Shown in pieces: positions 24,025 through 34,487 of a DNA stretch of 64,000 nt. The notes below the pieces were generated by a model. That model saw only the letters and a program-made list of their open reading frames with translations. It was not told the origin of the DNA and searched no databases. The first letter of the stretch is position 1; every line of letters begins with the position of its first letter. The DNA is from Heligmosomoides polygyrus polygyrus. Its lineage: Eukaryota; Nematoda; Chromadorea; Rhabditida; Heligmosomidae. The DNA lies in NCBI GenBank assembly GCA_947396885.1, contig OX377204.1, positions 22,575,706 through 22,639,705 on the forward strand, given 5' to 3'. The position numbers were made by a program, and so were the translations under genes.

Positions 24025-24312
24025 GGAGCGCGTGTAGCGCAGTCGGAGGGGGCGCCGACTGTCGCGTGCACCCGATACCGGGTTCCTGGTTCGGATTTTC
24101 CGCCCAGGCCAACCAAGCCTTCCATCCCTCCGGGGTCGGAGAATTGGTACCACACTTGTCTGGGAAGGATAGAGCGCTGACTGTTCATGGGCTGGCCACC
24201 GCAAGTCATTGTATGGCCAAATACGCATTCAAATCCCCTCCACGATATCCCGAGAAGTAGAATGCGTGGCGCATCCCAAAAGAGATTGAACACCGCCGTC
24301 TTTTATCCTGAT
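24025..24312 (+). repeat. SINE inserted in the mariner transposase
   Basis: Near-complete copy interrupting the transposase between its NICKV and VYPDALDV codons. Confidence 0.82.
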
Positions 24313-24591
24313 ATTCTTTATACCTTGCAGATATTTTTGGTAGCAACCGTAGCGTTACTACCCTTCCGAATTTCGAACAGCATGCAATGCCGAATATGCT
24401 CCTCTGAGATTTGCCAAGCCATTTCACCTGAACTTGCAAGCTAGCAATTCAACGAATGGTAGATTCTAAAAGAGCAAGTCTCTTTTACCTTAGAATCGTT
24501 TTAGTGCACCTTCGAAATACACAAATCTGCCGACAAATAATGGGCTGAAACCGTAGTGCACAAGAAACGACATTACTTATTGGATGAGCTA

Positions 24592-26195
24592 GCAGAATGT
24601 GAAGAGCTGAAACAGAACTATGATGTAGCTCTCCTCTTCTGGTCTTCACCAAACGACTCGATGCTCACGCTCACAAGCGACCCTGCAAATGCAGGATTTC
24701 ATGACCACATGTCGTGACGCTCTCCTGGATTCCAGTCGCTGAGGCACTCCATCCGATGGTTGGTGCTTTCCTGTTGTGTTGTTTGGCACTTGTTTTTGGC
24801 GGCGGAGCAGCGTTGCAGCTACCACTAACGTTGTCAGACGATTACCATCTCAGCCTAATGAACTGAATTACCTGATCCAGAGGGGAAGAGCTGTGTGTGT
24901 GGTCCGGTGAGCAATGTGTTTTGCTGTCAGAAATTTCCAAATCAGGAGAAGCCGTCCTGAGCATCTATGGGCTTCTCGTTCTCCGTGAGGAACTGGCAAG
25001 CGCGGAGCGTATGAGGCTTTTCTAATGCTTCATTTATTGAAAAAATGTTTGAAAAATAAGGAATTCTCTCATAGATTTCTCGTAGTAAAAAGTGGCGGTT
25101 AAAAATGACATTGTTCCATCTCTCATCTCTGGAGATGCGCTACGAACTCCAATTCCAAGCCAACTGAGATTGAGTGCTAGCTAGGTCAGTCTCTCACACC
25201 GCCCGTTTGGAAAGTTTTGCTTTCACAATTAGCGGCATGAACGTGCGGCCGTCGAAGCATTCCCGATTTACTTCAAACACCAGGACTCACACCAGTTCTG
25301 GGAATTCAACTGCATGGCACATCCCAACGAGGACACTCATGGCGATGAGCTTTTAGGTTTTTCGCGTCTGAACCCAGATTGGAGGAGTACACCCCTGTCT
25401 GTCCCGTTATAGCTCAGCTGCGGTGACATCACTTGGTTCTGATGTCAGTAATAGTCCAATTACGCTGCTAAGGACCTCGGGCGACGAGCCAGAAATAAGC
25501 CGTTGTTCGCTGCGTCAAGGGATCTGTGTTTAGTCTTATCTTTAGCATCACTGTAGGTTATAGGTCAGCTGTAGTCCACTCCCTGATTACTTCCTGATTA
25601 CGCTGACGGAGAAGGATGGGTAATCGCGAGAAAATGTTATATAACTGGCACATTTATAAGAGCTGCCATTTCAATTACTAGAAATTACTAGAAATGCTTT
25701 TGGTTTGGTCAGACTAGACTTGAACGCTCTTATAAAACGGCTAATTTCGATCGCCCAACCCATATCCTGACTAGATTCTTGGTGTCATACTGGATACGTA
25801 TTTTCTTAATATGTACAATATTACATATGTAACTATTTGACGCTAGATCCGTTAGTCCGATACTAGTTTCATGGTGTGTCACTGTGTGAGATATTAGTAG
25901 ACTAGTTCCTTTCTTTCTTTGCTGAGCATACCTTAGGATGAGCAGATCTCGTTCATGGAAAAGCGCGCGGCTCATACAGTGGAATTTAGCTACAGACAAT
26001 TTGACATTTCTGGTTTTCTCTCACTCCCCCCATGGATTTAAAGCTTGTGCTATCAAGACAAGCGCGTTTCCGCTGTAAGTATAATGTTATTTATGGGATT
26101 TTTTCTACTGATCTTTTACAAATAATGTGTGGTTGACCCTTCTACTGATAGGGCATCAGACGTTATCAAGAATGCGACATTTTTCATATATCATA
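24592..26195. other. no gene seen
   Basis: A SINE 3'-end trace near 25300-25345; otherwise unassigned. Confidence 0.4.
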
Positions 26196-26490
26196 AAGGA
26201 TATAAAAGGATAAAAGACGGCGTTATTCAATCCCTTTCGGGATGCGCCACACTTTCACTTCTACGGGATATCGTGGAGGCGATTTGAATGAGTATTTGGC
26301 CATATGACTTGCGGTGGCTAGCCGATGAACAAGTCAGCGCTCTATCTTTCCCAGACAAGTCTGGTACCAATTCACACGACCCCGGAGGGATGGAAGGCTT
26401 GGTTGGCCTTGGCGGGAATTTCGAACCAGGAACCTGGTATCGGGTGCACGCGACAGTCGGCTCCTCCTCCTACTGCGCTACACGCGCCCT
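26196..26490 (-). repeat. tRNA-derived SINE-like repeat, well preserved
   Basis: Tail GGATATAAAAGGATAAAAGA through to head CTACACGCGCCC. Confidence 0.82.
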
Positions 26491-26522
26491 TCATATATCA
26501 TGCTCAGTTTATGTATAATAGA

Positions 26523-26785
26523 GAAAGAATAAAGGATGGCATTAATCTATCTTTTTGCGGTATGCGCCACGCACCCCACTTGTAAAACCTACTGTGAAGG
26601 CAAACTGAATGCATTCTTGGCCTATACAATGAGTTGCGATGGCTACCCGAAGGACAGCTTAGTGTTTTATTCTTCCCAGACGAGTCCGGTACCAAGACAC
26701 CGACTTCGTAGGAAAGAAAGATTCGATTATCGTGGAATCACGAACCGAGAATCGCGTGCGCGCACCTCCTCCGACTGCGCTACAA
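26523..26785 (-). repeat. older SINE copy directly beside the previous one
   Basis: Same orientation, about 35 bp from the 26196-26490 copy but much more diverged, so two separate insertions rather than a tandem duplication. Confidence 0.6.
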
Positions 26786-27865
26786 TGTATCAACATTTAA
26801 TATCTCACCTCAAATATAACGAGAAGGTACATGTCGCAAAGACGCCCGCAGTGTACAGGAATATGCTCAGCCGCAAAGGAAGGGTACATGATTGGCTGCC
26901 GCTATTGTGGTAGGAGCAACGGCGTGTTCCCGTACCCCCGCGGTGCAAATTCATGACAAGTACCAGGGAAAAAGGCTCAACATGGAGGATGTGGTAGTTG
27001 TCGCTTCTAAAAATAAGCACGATAGAGTGAGTAATTTACTGTTCTAAACAAAAACAGGAGCTTTTTCTAGCCAAATGAACGGCTCCTTCCCTCAGAGATC
27101 CTAGTGGTCTCAAATAAATGATAACATTTAGAAGCTTCAGTCTCTGTTTACAGTTCGTGAGCCTTACCTATAAGTAACCTTCAACAGACAGCGTATAACG
27201 GGGTCGCTGTTTAATCCACGATTCCGCTGTTGAAATAACCATTCCTTCTTAATCTTAAAAACCAATATAAATGCACGAAGTAATGAAGCCTCATTGTCTG
27301 GACAAGCACCTATTTGGAACATTTACCTAAACACCATGACGGAATAGACTAATCATCCGGCAAAGTTTCATCTTCCTTTAATTCTTGCTTGCTCTTTAAC
27401 CGTATCCTCCAAAAAGATCTACCGAAAAAAAGTTCTCTAAATTCCACAATTGCGCTGCTGAATTAAAGGCTTTGTCATAAACTACTTAACTAATGGCCAA
27501 GCATTCCCATTGACTTCCACGGGGAACATCATAAGTTTGCAGGAAAATAGGAATCGTGACAGATTTACATGTACTCTTTTCTCGTCGTCGAACTTTCGTT
27601 CGCTAAGTCAGGAGGCACTGAATTTACGTCATCTCAGAAATTTCATGGCAAAACGGCTTTTTGGGAGCCGACCGACGTTTGTTGCGAACGACTGTCACCT
27701 GAAAATCGGATTTGTTGCGTTGGCGATGACGTCCTCTGTCTCGGAAAGCGTTGAATTCTTGTGCGGCTGTAGGTGTGGTCCCTTCGGAGAAAACCCAGAA
27801 TGACATTCCATGTTCGACTCTCGATGAACCTTGGCATCCTTGATGTTGCTATAGACGAGTGGTTT
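26786..27865. other. no supported gene
   Basis: Short frames only. A minus acceptor-like CGATTTTCAG near 27701 precedes a 24-codon frame, too weak to call. Confidence 0.35.
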
Positions 27866-27909
27866 GTTCAGCGTAGCCAAGATTGGTACAACTCTTTATT
27901 GCGGCTTAC

Positions 27910-27934
27910 GTTTCGGCGTCGTCGCCTTCTTCAG
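27910..27934 (-). ncRNA. hammerhead-ribozyme-like core in Penelope-like element 3' region
   Basis: On the minus strand a CTGAAGA box is followed by A, a GGCG-ACGA-CGCC hairpin and GAAAC. This matches the conserved C3-U4-G5-A6-N7-G8-A9 / stem II / G12-A13-A14 arrangement. Hammerhead motifs are known in the terminal repeats of Penelope-like elements. The one extra A before stem II and an unclear stem III and cleavage site keep this tentative. Confidence 0.4.
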
Positions 27935-28154
27935 AGCCTGGAAAAGTCGAAGTCATCTGAGAAGCTGCCCTCCCAAATGCCACTTCATTCTGCAGGAACC
28001 CATCCAAAAGGCTAAGAGACTACGAATACGATGCCGAAAGAAGTCGAAAACATGGCTAACCTTAGATGTGGACAGAAGGCGTCCACCGTCACCCTGGCTG
28101 GACGAAAGATGGGTGAATGAGCTTAGGGCCCGGGGGACCACCCGCCTTAGGGAC

Positions 28155-28940
28155 CTAACGGGTCATGACCCACAGTTCAAAACCCGCAGAGGCGACGTAC
28201 GGCGCCAGCTCTTGGGTCACAGCCAAGCACTCGTCCTTCCCATTGATCTGTGGGGACTTCGCCGCAATGTACAGCGCCTCGAGAGTTCGGCGCGCCGAAA
28301 TCTCATCTTCACGCGCAAGGATCTTGACCTCCACGCCAAAACAGCTGTTCGCGTGCCGCCGCACCCTGTGCTCGCCCAAGGGAGTGGAGACTTCGGACCT
28401 GCGCAACCCGTCCAAGTGCTCCTTGATCCTTACGCACAAGGGCCTACCTGTTTCCCCCACATACTCCTCTCCGCACTCCGTACATCTGATCAGGTACACC
28501 ACACCAGACGTTTGACAGTCACCAACCTTCCCAAAAGGACAAACAACACATGATGGTGTTGTGCATAGGCGGTCATACAAACGGTTCCGGACCAGCTGCT
28601 TCTTAAGGTTGTTAGGTGGCACTGCTACCACCCTCACATCGTCTTGCAGCTCAGCCTTCCTAACGCAGCCACGGATGGCTGCGGTCAGAGCGTCCGAAAT
28701 GAACGGGACACAGAATGTCACCTTTGACCGCTCTCGCTGCGATTCCTCAGCGGTTCCTGGCTGTCGTCTCTGCCCACTAGCCCCGCTAGTGGGAGCATAT
28801 CCATTCTGAATCGCGATGCGGTGCGCCATATTCACAGAGTAATTGCCCAGAATGACAGAATTGCGAGTTTGAATGGGTCTTCTCCTAACCGTGCCAAGCA
28901 GTTCAAAGTGTTTGCTCAGTTGTCGAGAGACAGAATGCAC
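28155..28940 (-). pseudogene. Penelope-like element, C-terminal GIY-YIG endonuclease fragment
   Basis: 261-residue frame. The first third resembles the linker after a Penelope-like reverse transcriptase (VPPNNLKKQLVRNRLYDR). A Cys cluster TTPSCVVCPFGKVGDC follows, typical of the linker before the nuclease. The GIY-YIG core is GVVYLIRCTECGEEYVGETG, then an Arg-containing helix (RIKEH) and the downstream Glu/Asn positions. The RT domain is absent upstream of 28950, so the copy is 5'-truncated. Pyrimidine-rich sequence with CCTCAG sits just upstream of the frame, which could act as an acceptor. Confidence 0.75.
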
Positions 28941-29127
28941 ACAGAACTGAGGTGAAAAGAAAAAGAGAAGATGTCGTTCACGTATAAATGCTGTTTTGAC
29001 GCACCGCTACTGACTTTATGCGAAATGAAATAAGTTACCAATTCAAATCAGTTTCTTTAAGCCTCAATTGGCTAGTATCGAGGTCTTAAGCTGTAACAAC
29101 GATGTTTTGTTGCGATCAAAACTTCCA

Positions 29128-29201
29128 GCGCCAGGCGGGACTCGAACCCGCACCTTCCTCTGACCGGGCGGGAGTGCTCTACGCCATTACACCACCGGCG
29201 C
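29128..29201 (-). tRNA. tRNA-like sequence inside a dispersed repeat
   Basis: Seven-base acceptor stem GCGCCGG/CTGGCGC (one G-T pair), a D arm with GTGT/GCAC, and a T arm GCGGG-TTCGAGT-CCCGC. The anticodon arm is poor (mismatches, no U33) and would read GGT, so a working tRNA is unlikely. The next 35 bp to the left (29093-29127) are shared with the copies near 40.6 and 57.5 kb. Confidence 0.45.
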
Positions 29202-30525
29202 CGTTTGATCGATCGCGCCGTTTGATCGAACGCATCGAACGAAATAAGTTACCCTTTACGAGCTAGGATCGATAAGAACACTTTTTATATGTGGAACAGT
29301 GCAAACCGTATTGCATGCCTTTGTGGAATGCCGAGACGCCCCCAGAAGACCTACTTTGCAATTTGACATTTTTCTTTCTGCAGCTCTTTTCACCAGCGTA
29401 TGTAGCTCCTCACTCTGCCCCCACTTATCTTTTGTCTAATAATCCGCGTGTCATTTATACGCTTGCAAAGATAGCTACGTTTTGCAGTACCTGAAACGTC
29501 GAGTTATCGACAGCTCCGAAATCGTCAGCACTTCATATAAAGGGCTTAGCGTGTTGGAGGGGCTGGACTTCCTTTGTTGAACGATCTTTCACATACTCCG
29601 CTACACCTCGCAACTTTCTCTACTTGGAGCATTGTCTCAAACGCATGCAAAGGGTGAAACTAATGTCTGGTTTGGATATAGCAATTTGGGATCTGTTCTA
29701 GTGGTAGGGGGCGCTTCAATCAATCTTTACTACAACGACGATACACTTCAAAGTGAGCTATTTCACATTATTCGCACGCCGAACTCGCCCAGGAGAGCAC
29801 GTTTCTCTTAAATTTCCGGCTATGACAGGGCATTTTGTATGTGTTTCTTTCACTTTTATAGCGGTGACCTTCACTTCGGAGAAGGAGAGATGCAACCTTT
29901 GAATCAAGGATGTGCGGAAGTTTTCCTGGAAAAAGCGGGAGACGAAAGGCGGAACAGAAACGCCCAAAAATGGCCGGAAACCGGAATACGAAACGCGGAA
30001 ACGGAAATAACACACATATTTGCCCTTTTTTTCAGAAGTGCATCTGAAACGGCGTCAAAAGCGGCTCCTATTGCACTTTTTCTTGCTCAGAACTTTGCGA
30101 GCGGCAAAATCTTCCACAGATTAATGCTCATCCTCATCATAACATAACATAACGAAGCATGAATTAGCTATGGCTAGAGCAATAAACAAAAACAAATTCA
30201 GGGTTTTATCTCTCTATTTATAACAATTTTAGCATGCGGTCTTTCCACATCTAGCTCCTGAGACGGACTTTTCGTTGACTTTTTTATGCTGCTATTTTTT
30301 GAACGGTAGACGTAACCGACTTAACCACTTGAGATTACTTACAGACCCGCATTAAAAGAAACTTATTCGGGTGAAGTCTAAAACTAAAGTAGCCACCTAG
30401 ATCATTATCTGACCAGGAAAGTGGTTCCCCTCAACAGCTTTAGAAACCTGTGGCATCATGGACTGCGGGACTGCACAGATATCTGCATACTCAACACTAG
30501 CAATTACATTGTAATCACCAAAACT

Positions 30526-33500
30526 TCTTCTTCTTCTTCAGCGTTTGTCCCGCTTCATGACGGGGTCCGCTTTTCTGGTGCCATGTCGCCATCTTTCCCG
30601 ATCCCGTGCTAGATCAGGGTGGACGCCAGCTACTTTAAAGTCCTTGTGTAACGTATCAGCCCAGCGCTGCTTCGGGCGCCCTCTAGGCCGTTTTCCAGAC
30701 ACTACGAAGTTAAGGCCTATCTTACGGACGCTGTCTTCCTTTCCACGCAGAACGTGGCCGTACCATCGTAAGCGAGCTTCACGCATCTTGTCCGCTATCG
30801 GCGCGACACCGAACTTCTGCCGAATAGCCTCGTTTCTGATGCGGTCCAGGCGCGTGACTCCAGCCATCCAGCGCAGCATCTTCGTCTCCATGACGCTGAG
30901 GCGACTTTCCGTTTCCTTTGTCGCAGGCCAACACTCAGCTCCGTACATCGCTACCGGCCGGACGACGGTTTTGTAGATCTTCGACTTTAAGCGCTCTGGC
31001 ATCTTCTTGTCGCAGAGTACTCCAGTCAACGAGCGCCACTTCGACCAAGCTGCACTCACGCGTGAGTTCACTTCAACCATCAGACTGCCATCAGAAGCTA
31101 TTGCTGATCCCAGGTATTTAAACACCGAAGTGCGTGCAAGCTCAGTACCGTTAATCTTAATGGAGCCGGACTCATTTAGGTCAGTCGTGAAATACTCGGT
31201 CTTCTTGACGTTCAATTTGAGTCCGAACATGGCCAGGCGGTCGCACCAAGCTTGCACCTCTCGCTCGAGCTCACCTTTGTCTTCGCAGGCGAGCATCACG
31301 TCATCAGCATATAGCAACGTCCAAGGGACGGGCTTCTGAAGATCTCGCGTAATGGCATCCATTACGACAACAAAGAGGAGTGGGGAAAGCGCAGATCCTT
31401 GGTGCACCCCAACAGAGATGGGAAACTCCGTCGAGGTTCCTGCTGCCGCTTGCACACGACTCTTTGGACAAGAGTATAGCATTCGCACCCACTCTACAAG
31501 TTCTTCGGGAACACCGTGCTGTCGAAGGGCGTACCATATAACCTCACGCGGTACGCGATCGAAGGCCTTCTCCAAGTCGAGAAAGGCAAGATGCACCGGC
31601 TTCTGTTTCTCGCGATGCTTCTCTACCAGAAGACGAGCAGCATGTATGGCATCGATAGTGCCACAACCAGCCACGAAGCCGCACTGATTGCTGGAAAGCT
31701 TGACGATTTCGCGAATTCGGCTATCGAGGATTCGCTCGAAGATCTTCATGCTGTGCGAGAGCAACCGAATCGGACGGTAATTTGAGCAGTCTGCAGGGCT
31801 GCCCTTCTTCTTCCAAATCGGGATCGTCGTACTTTCCTGCCAAACATCAGGCACCTTCTTCTCCGCTACAACCTGGTTGAAAAACTTGGCCAACCACTCA
31901 GCAGAGTACCAGAACTTCGACTTCCATAAGTCAGCTGGCAAGTCATCTGGACCAGTCGCCTTGCCCGGTCTCATCATCCTCAGAGCCGCGTCAGTTTCCT
32001 CCACAGTGATTTTATGGACGGGACCGTGGATAGGAGCCACAGAAGGGACGGCCGGATGAGGGAACTCTTCAGTCGAAATTCCCTCAAAATAATCGCACCA
32101 TCGCTTCAAGGCCTTTTTGCGCTCTGTCAGAAGATGGCCGTTCTCATCATTGATGCCAAAGAACTTCTCTATATCCTCGGATTGGCGATGACGGTTTTTC
32201 GCAAGTCGGTATAAATACCGCTCGCCATCGCGCGACTCAAGCTTTTCGTAGACATCATTGTAATGAGTGGCTTTTGCTACGGCCACAGCCTTCTTGGCAG
32301 CTTTTTTCGCTTCGTGGTACTTTTGCCAATTATTGGCGGTCTTCTCGCCGAGAAACACATGATAAAGCGCTTTCTTCTCTCGAACCTTTTCTTTCACATC
32401 GTTCGTCCACAGCCATGCCTGCATGTCGACCTTTCGTCGTCCAGACTTTGTAGTGCCAAGTTCTGACCTCGCAGCTTGAAGTATCGCGTCGGTCGCTTTC
32501 TTCCAAGTTTCGTCGACAGTCGTGACTGTCGGTAACCGTGCGCGAGAAATCACGGCTGCTTCCTTCTCTCTCATTCGCCACCACTTGATTCTTGCAGCAC
32601 CGCATCGCTCAACCTGCTGCAGCCTCGGAGGAGCGATCTTCAAAGTACAGATCAGCGGACGATGCTGTGGGGCGACCGTTTCATACGGCACGATCTTCGC
32701 GTCTGTGACGAGATTTCGGTCACGATCTCTCACAAGGACGAAGTCTATCTGCGTCTTGGTGTTCCCACTATAGAACGAGATAAGGTGGGAGTTGCGTTTG
32801 CGAAACACGGTGTTCATTATGGTGAGGTTATGCGAATCCGCATATTCAAGGATACGCTCACCATCTGTGTTACGCAACCCATAGCCGAATCCACCATGAC
32901 AGCTGTACCCGTCTTTCGTAGCGCCTACGTGCCCATTGAGGTCACCAGCGACGATGATGACGTCCTTCGACGGTACCTCTGCTGTCTTCTCATCAAGCAG
33001 GCTCCAAAACTCATCCTTGGCTTGATCGGAACAGCCAGTCTGCGGAGCATACGCAGAGAAGAAGTGGAAGAGTCGCTCCTTAGCGGCGACAACGATCTTC
33101 ATCAATCGATCGTCAAAGCGCTCAACGCTTACAATCGAGTCTCGGAAACGCTCAGAGACGATTATACCAACACCACTGGTGGTCCTGGGACTTCCACATA
33201 GAACGGCCTTGAAGCCACGTCCTATATCTCTTGACTTGCGGCAGGACCACCTCGTCTCCTGCACCGCACAGAAATCAACTCTTCTACGCTCCAGTGCTTC
33301 TACCAACTCGCACGAGCGGCCCGTCAACGTACCCACATTCAGCGTTGCTACGCGGGTCCTGCTTACGTTACGGGACTTTCGGACTAGCTCAGTTGCCCCC
33401 CGATGCCGTCCTCGCACCAGGGACCCTCGCATACTTCTCACACTCGCCGGGCTTTGCGAGTGCGCGTCGGCTCCCGCGGACGCCGTAGCATTATCTCGAA

Positions 33501-33657
33501 AAACATGAACTGACATACACCCATACGATGTGACATTGGGTTGTTCGTAGGCCGGCCTGTCACCAGGGCCTGTCGCCTGCATTCGAATGTCCGTGCTTGG
33601 CTTAGCTCGCAGAAGCGAGCAGTTTCCAGTGGCACCACGAGGAGGAACGGACATCGC
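30526..33657 (-). mobile_element. full-length RTE-type LINE with 19-bp target duplication
   Basis: The element is flanked by identical CATTGTAATCACCAAAACT copies at 30507-30525 and 33658-33676. It starts almost at the ORF and ends in a (GAA)n tail right after the stop, both typical of RTE. It interrupts a hAT element (29905-34479). Confidence 0.9.
30538..33654 (-). CDS. RTE-clade LINE ORF: apurinic endonuclease + reverse transcriptase
   Basis: Single uninterrupted frame of about 1038 residues from the internal ATG (33654); an ATG at 33660 in the same frame falls at the target-site junction. From the upstream end of the frame the N-terminal half is an APE-type endonuclease, with TLNVGT near 110, QETRW near 138, GDLNGH near 243, QIDF near 309 and HRP near 337. 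The C-terminal half is a reverse transcriptase, with motif A FLDLEKAFD near 697, motif B HQGSALSPLLF near 757 and motif C YADD near 788. There is no RNase H, as usual for RTE. The protein nicks target DNA and primes reverse transcription there. No stops or frameshifts are visible, so it may be recently active. Confidence 0.9.
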   Translation of the reverse strand: MSVPPRGATGNCSLLRAKPSTDIRMQATGPGDRPAYEQPNVTSYGCMSVHVFRDNATASAGADAHSQSPASVRSMRGSLVRGRHRGATELVRKSRNVSRTRVATLNVGTLTGRSCELVEALERRRVDFCAVQETRWSCRKSRDIGRGFKAVLCGSPRTTSGVGIIVSERFRDSIVSVERFDDRLMKIVVAAKERLFHFFSAYAPQTGCSDQAKDEFWSLLDEKTAEVPSKDVIIVAGDLNGHVGATKDGYSCHGGFGYGLRNTDGERILEYADSHNLTIMNTVFRKRNSHLISFYSGNTKTQIDFVLVRDRDRNLVTDAKIVPYETVAPQHRPLICTLKIAPPRLQQVERCGAARIKWWRMREKEAAVISRARLPTVTTVDETWKKATDAILQAARSELGTTKSGRRKVDMQAWLWTNDVKEKVREKKALYHVFLGEKTANNWQKYHEAKKAAKKAVAVAKATHYNDVYEKLESRDGERYLYRLAKNRHRQSEDIEKFFGINDENGHLLTERKKALKRWCDYFEGISTEEFPHPAVPSVAPIHGPVHKITVEETDAALRMMRPGKATGPDDLPADLWKSKFWYSAEWLAKFFNQVVAEKKVPDVWQESTTIPIWKKKGSPADCSNYRPIRLLSHSMKIFERILDSRIREIVKLSSNQCGFVAGCGTIDAIHAARLLVEKHREKQKPVHLAFLDLEKAFDRVPREVIWYALRQHGVPEELVEWVRMLYSCPKSRVQAAAGTSTEFPISVGVHQGSALSPLLFVVVMDAITRDLQKPVPWTLLYADDVMLACEDKGELEREVQAWCDRLAMFGLKLNVKKTEYFTTDLNESGSIKINGTELARTSVFKYLGSAIASDGSLMVEVNSRVSAAWSKWRSLTGVLCDKKMPERLKSKIYKTVVRPVAMYGAECWPATKETESRLSVMETKMLRWMAGVTRLDRIRNEAIRQKFGVAPIADKMREARLRWYGHVLRGKEDSVRKIGLNFVVSGKRPRGRPKQRWADTLHKDFKVAGVHPDLARDRERWRHGTRKADPVMKRDKR

Positions 33658-34487
33658 CATTGTAATCACCAAAACTAGTACTCAAAATTCATTCTGGAAT
33701 CTAAGATGATAACTGAATGACTGATTAGTCATGGTGTGGTCCACTCTTCCACAGGAATATTCAGTCTGTGCTAGTCTAGAAACCCTACGCTCAAGGTGAC
33801 ACAACTGGCCAGTTCCTACATGGTTCTCCAAGCAACAGTTTTGTGTCAGAATTCATTAAGTCACCATAGTCTATCAAAATAAGAGCTCATAGTAGATATT
33901 CGTAATGCTTCATTAAAAATGAATCGTATACCATATAGATGAATATCAGAGCTAACGAAATTAGAAATTGAAATTTGCACCTTTGATCAGGAACACTGAT
34001 GTAATCCTGGAGCAGACAACCGCATGCCACAACCTTCACTGAATCCTCTGTTTCATGATACTGCGCTATATGCTTACAATGTTTTTGTAGCTATTTGTAA
34101 CTAGTGGATCAAGAATTTTATATCCATTCAAATGTTGAGTGTATTTTCTTAGCATACAATGCATGCATGCCTTTGTGGCAATTAATTTCTCCCTGCACCC
34201 AGCCGCTGCAGTTTTGAGTGCTTTTTAGATTTTGGTAGTTAATTTCAAGAAGATTAATACTAGAGATGTCAAACAGTATTCCCCTCATAATTATTTTATG
34301 AATGAGAACTATTTTTAATTGATAAGCAGATTGTGTTAGAAAACTAGTGTGGAACAGTGCCCGTTTCCATTTTCGCCTTCCGGCCCAAAAACAGGCGGAA
34401 CATGGAAAGGAACGGAAGATCCCAAAATAGCCGGAAAGCGGAATTCGGAACGCGGAAACGGAAATTCCGCACATCCCTGCTTTGAAT

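Larger units (their letters stand above)
23003..24450 (-). pseudogene. mariner transposase pseudogene (minus strand)
   Basis: Reading from high to low coordinates: an N-terminal HTH start (EEHIRHCMLFEIRKGSNATVA, near 24400), the SINE, then VYPDALDVRKCQRWFSKFKPG, then VCRAGVWVPHDLSAENRANR, then the first catalytic Asp in EDEKWIL with a stop right after it, KKQWLFKNGQPRST, and a degraded HPPYSPDL-like block near 23240. Several frameshifts and stops are present. A 33-bp perfect inverted duplication lies inside the HTH-linker region (23839-23917). Confidence 0.82.
23001..24589 (-). mobile_element. mariner element interrupted by a SINE
   Basis: TA flanks at 22999-23000 and 24590-24591. TIRs contain TCATCCAATAAGTAAT on both sides. 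Removing the SINE at 24025-24312 leaves about 1.3 kb, the normal mariner size. Confidence 0.82.
27866..28955 (-). mobile_element. 5'-truncated Penelope-like retroelement
   Basis: Region bounded by the GIY-YIG frame upstream and the hammerhead-like 3' region downstream. No RT domain and no clear target duplication are visible. Both ends are approximate. Confidence 0.55.
29905..34479 (+). mobile_element. hAT-type element with 8-bp target duplication, split by RTE LINE
   Basis: CTTTGAAT is duplicated at 29897-29904 and 34480-34487. The ends CAAGGATGTGCGGAA and (inverted) CAGGGATGTGCGGAA form the TIRs. Subterminal CGGAAACGGAAA motifs occur on both sides. Without the LINE and its target duplication it is about 1.4 kb. 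No transposase frame is visible, so it is non-autonomous. Confidence 0.8.

Noticed and set aside
24003..24260. Recurrent frames with HPIPGSWFGFPAQANQAFHP
   Set aside because: Translation of the SINE body, repeated at 9218, 24003 and 50927; not a protein family.
29128..29201. Functional tRNA gene
   Set aside because: Good acceptor and T arms, but the anticodon stem is mismatched, U33 is missing, and the sequence is part of a dispersed repeat.
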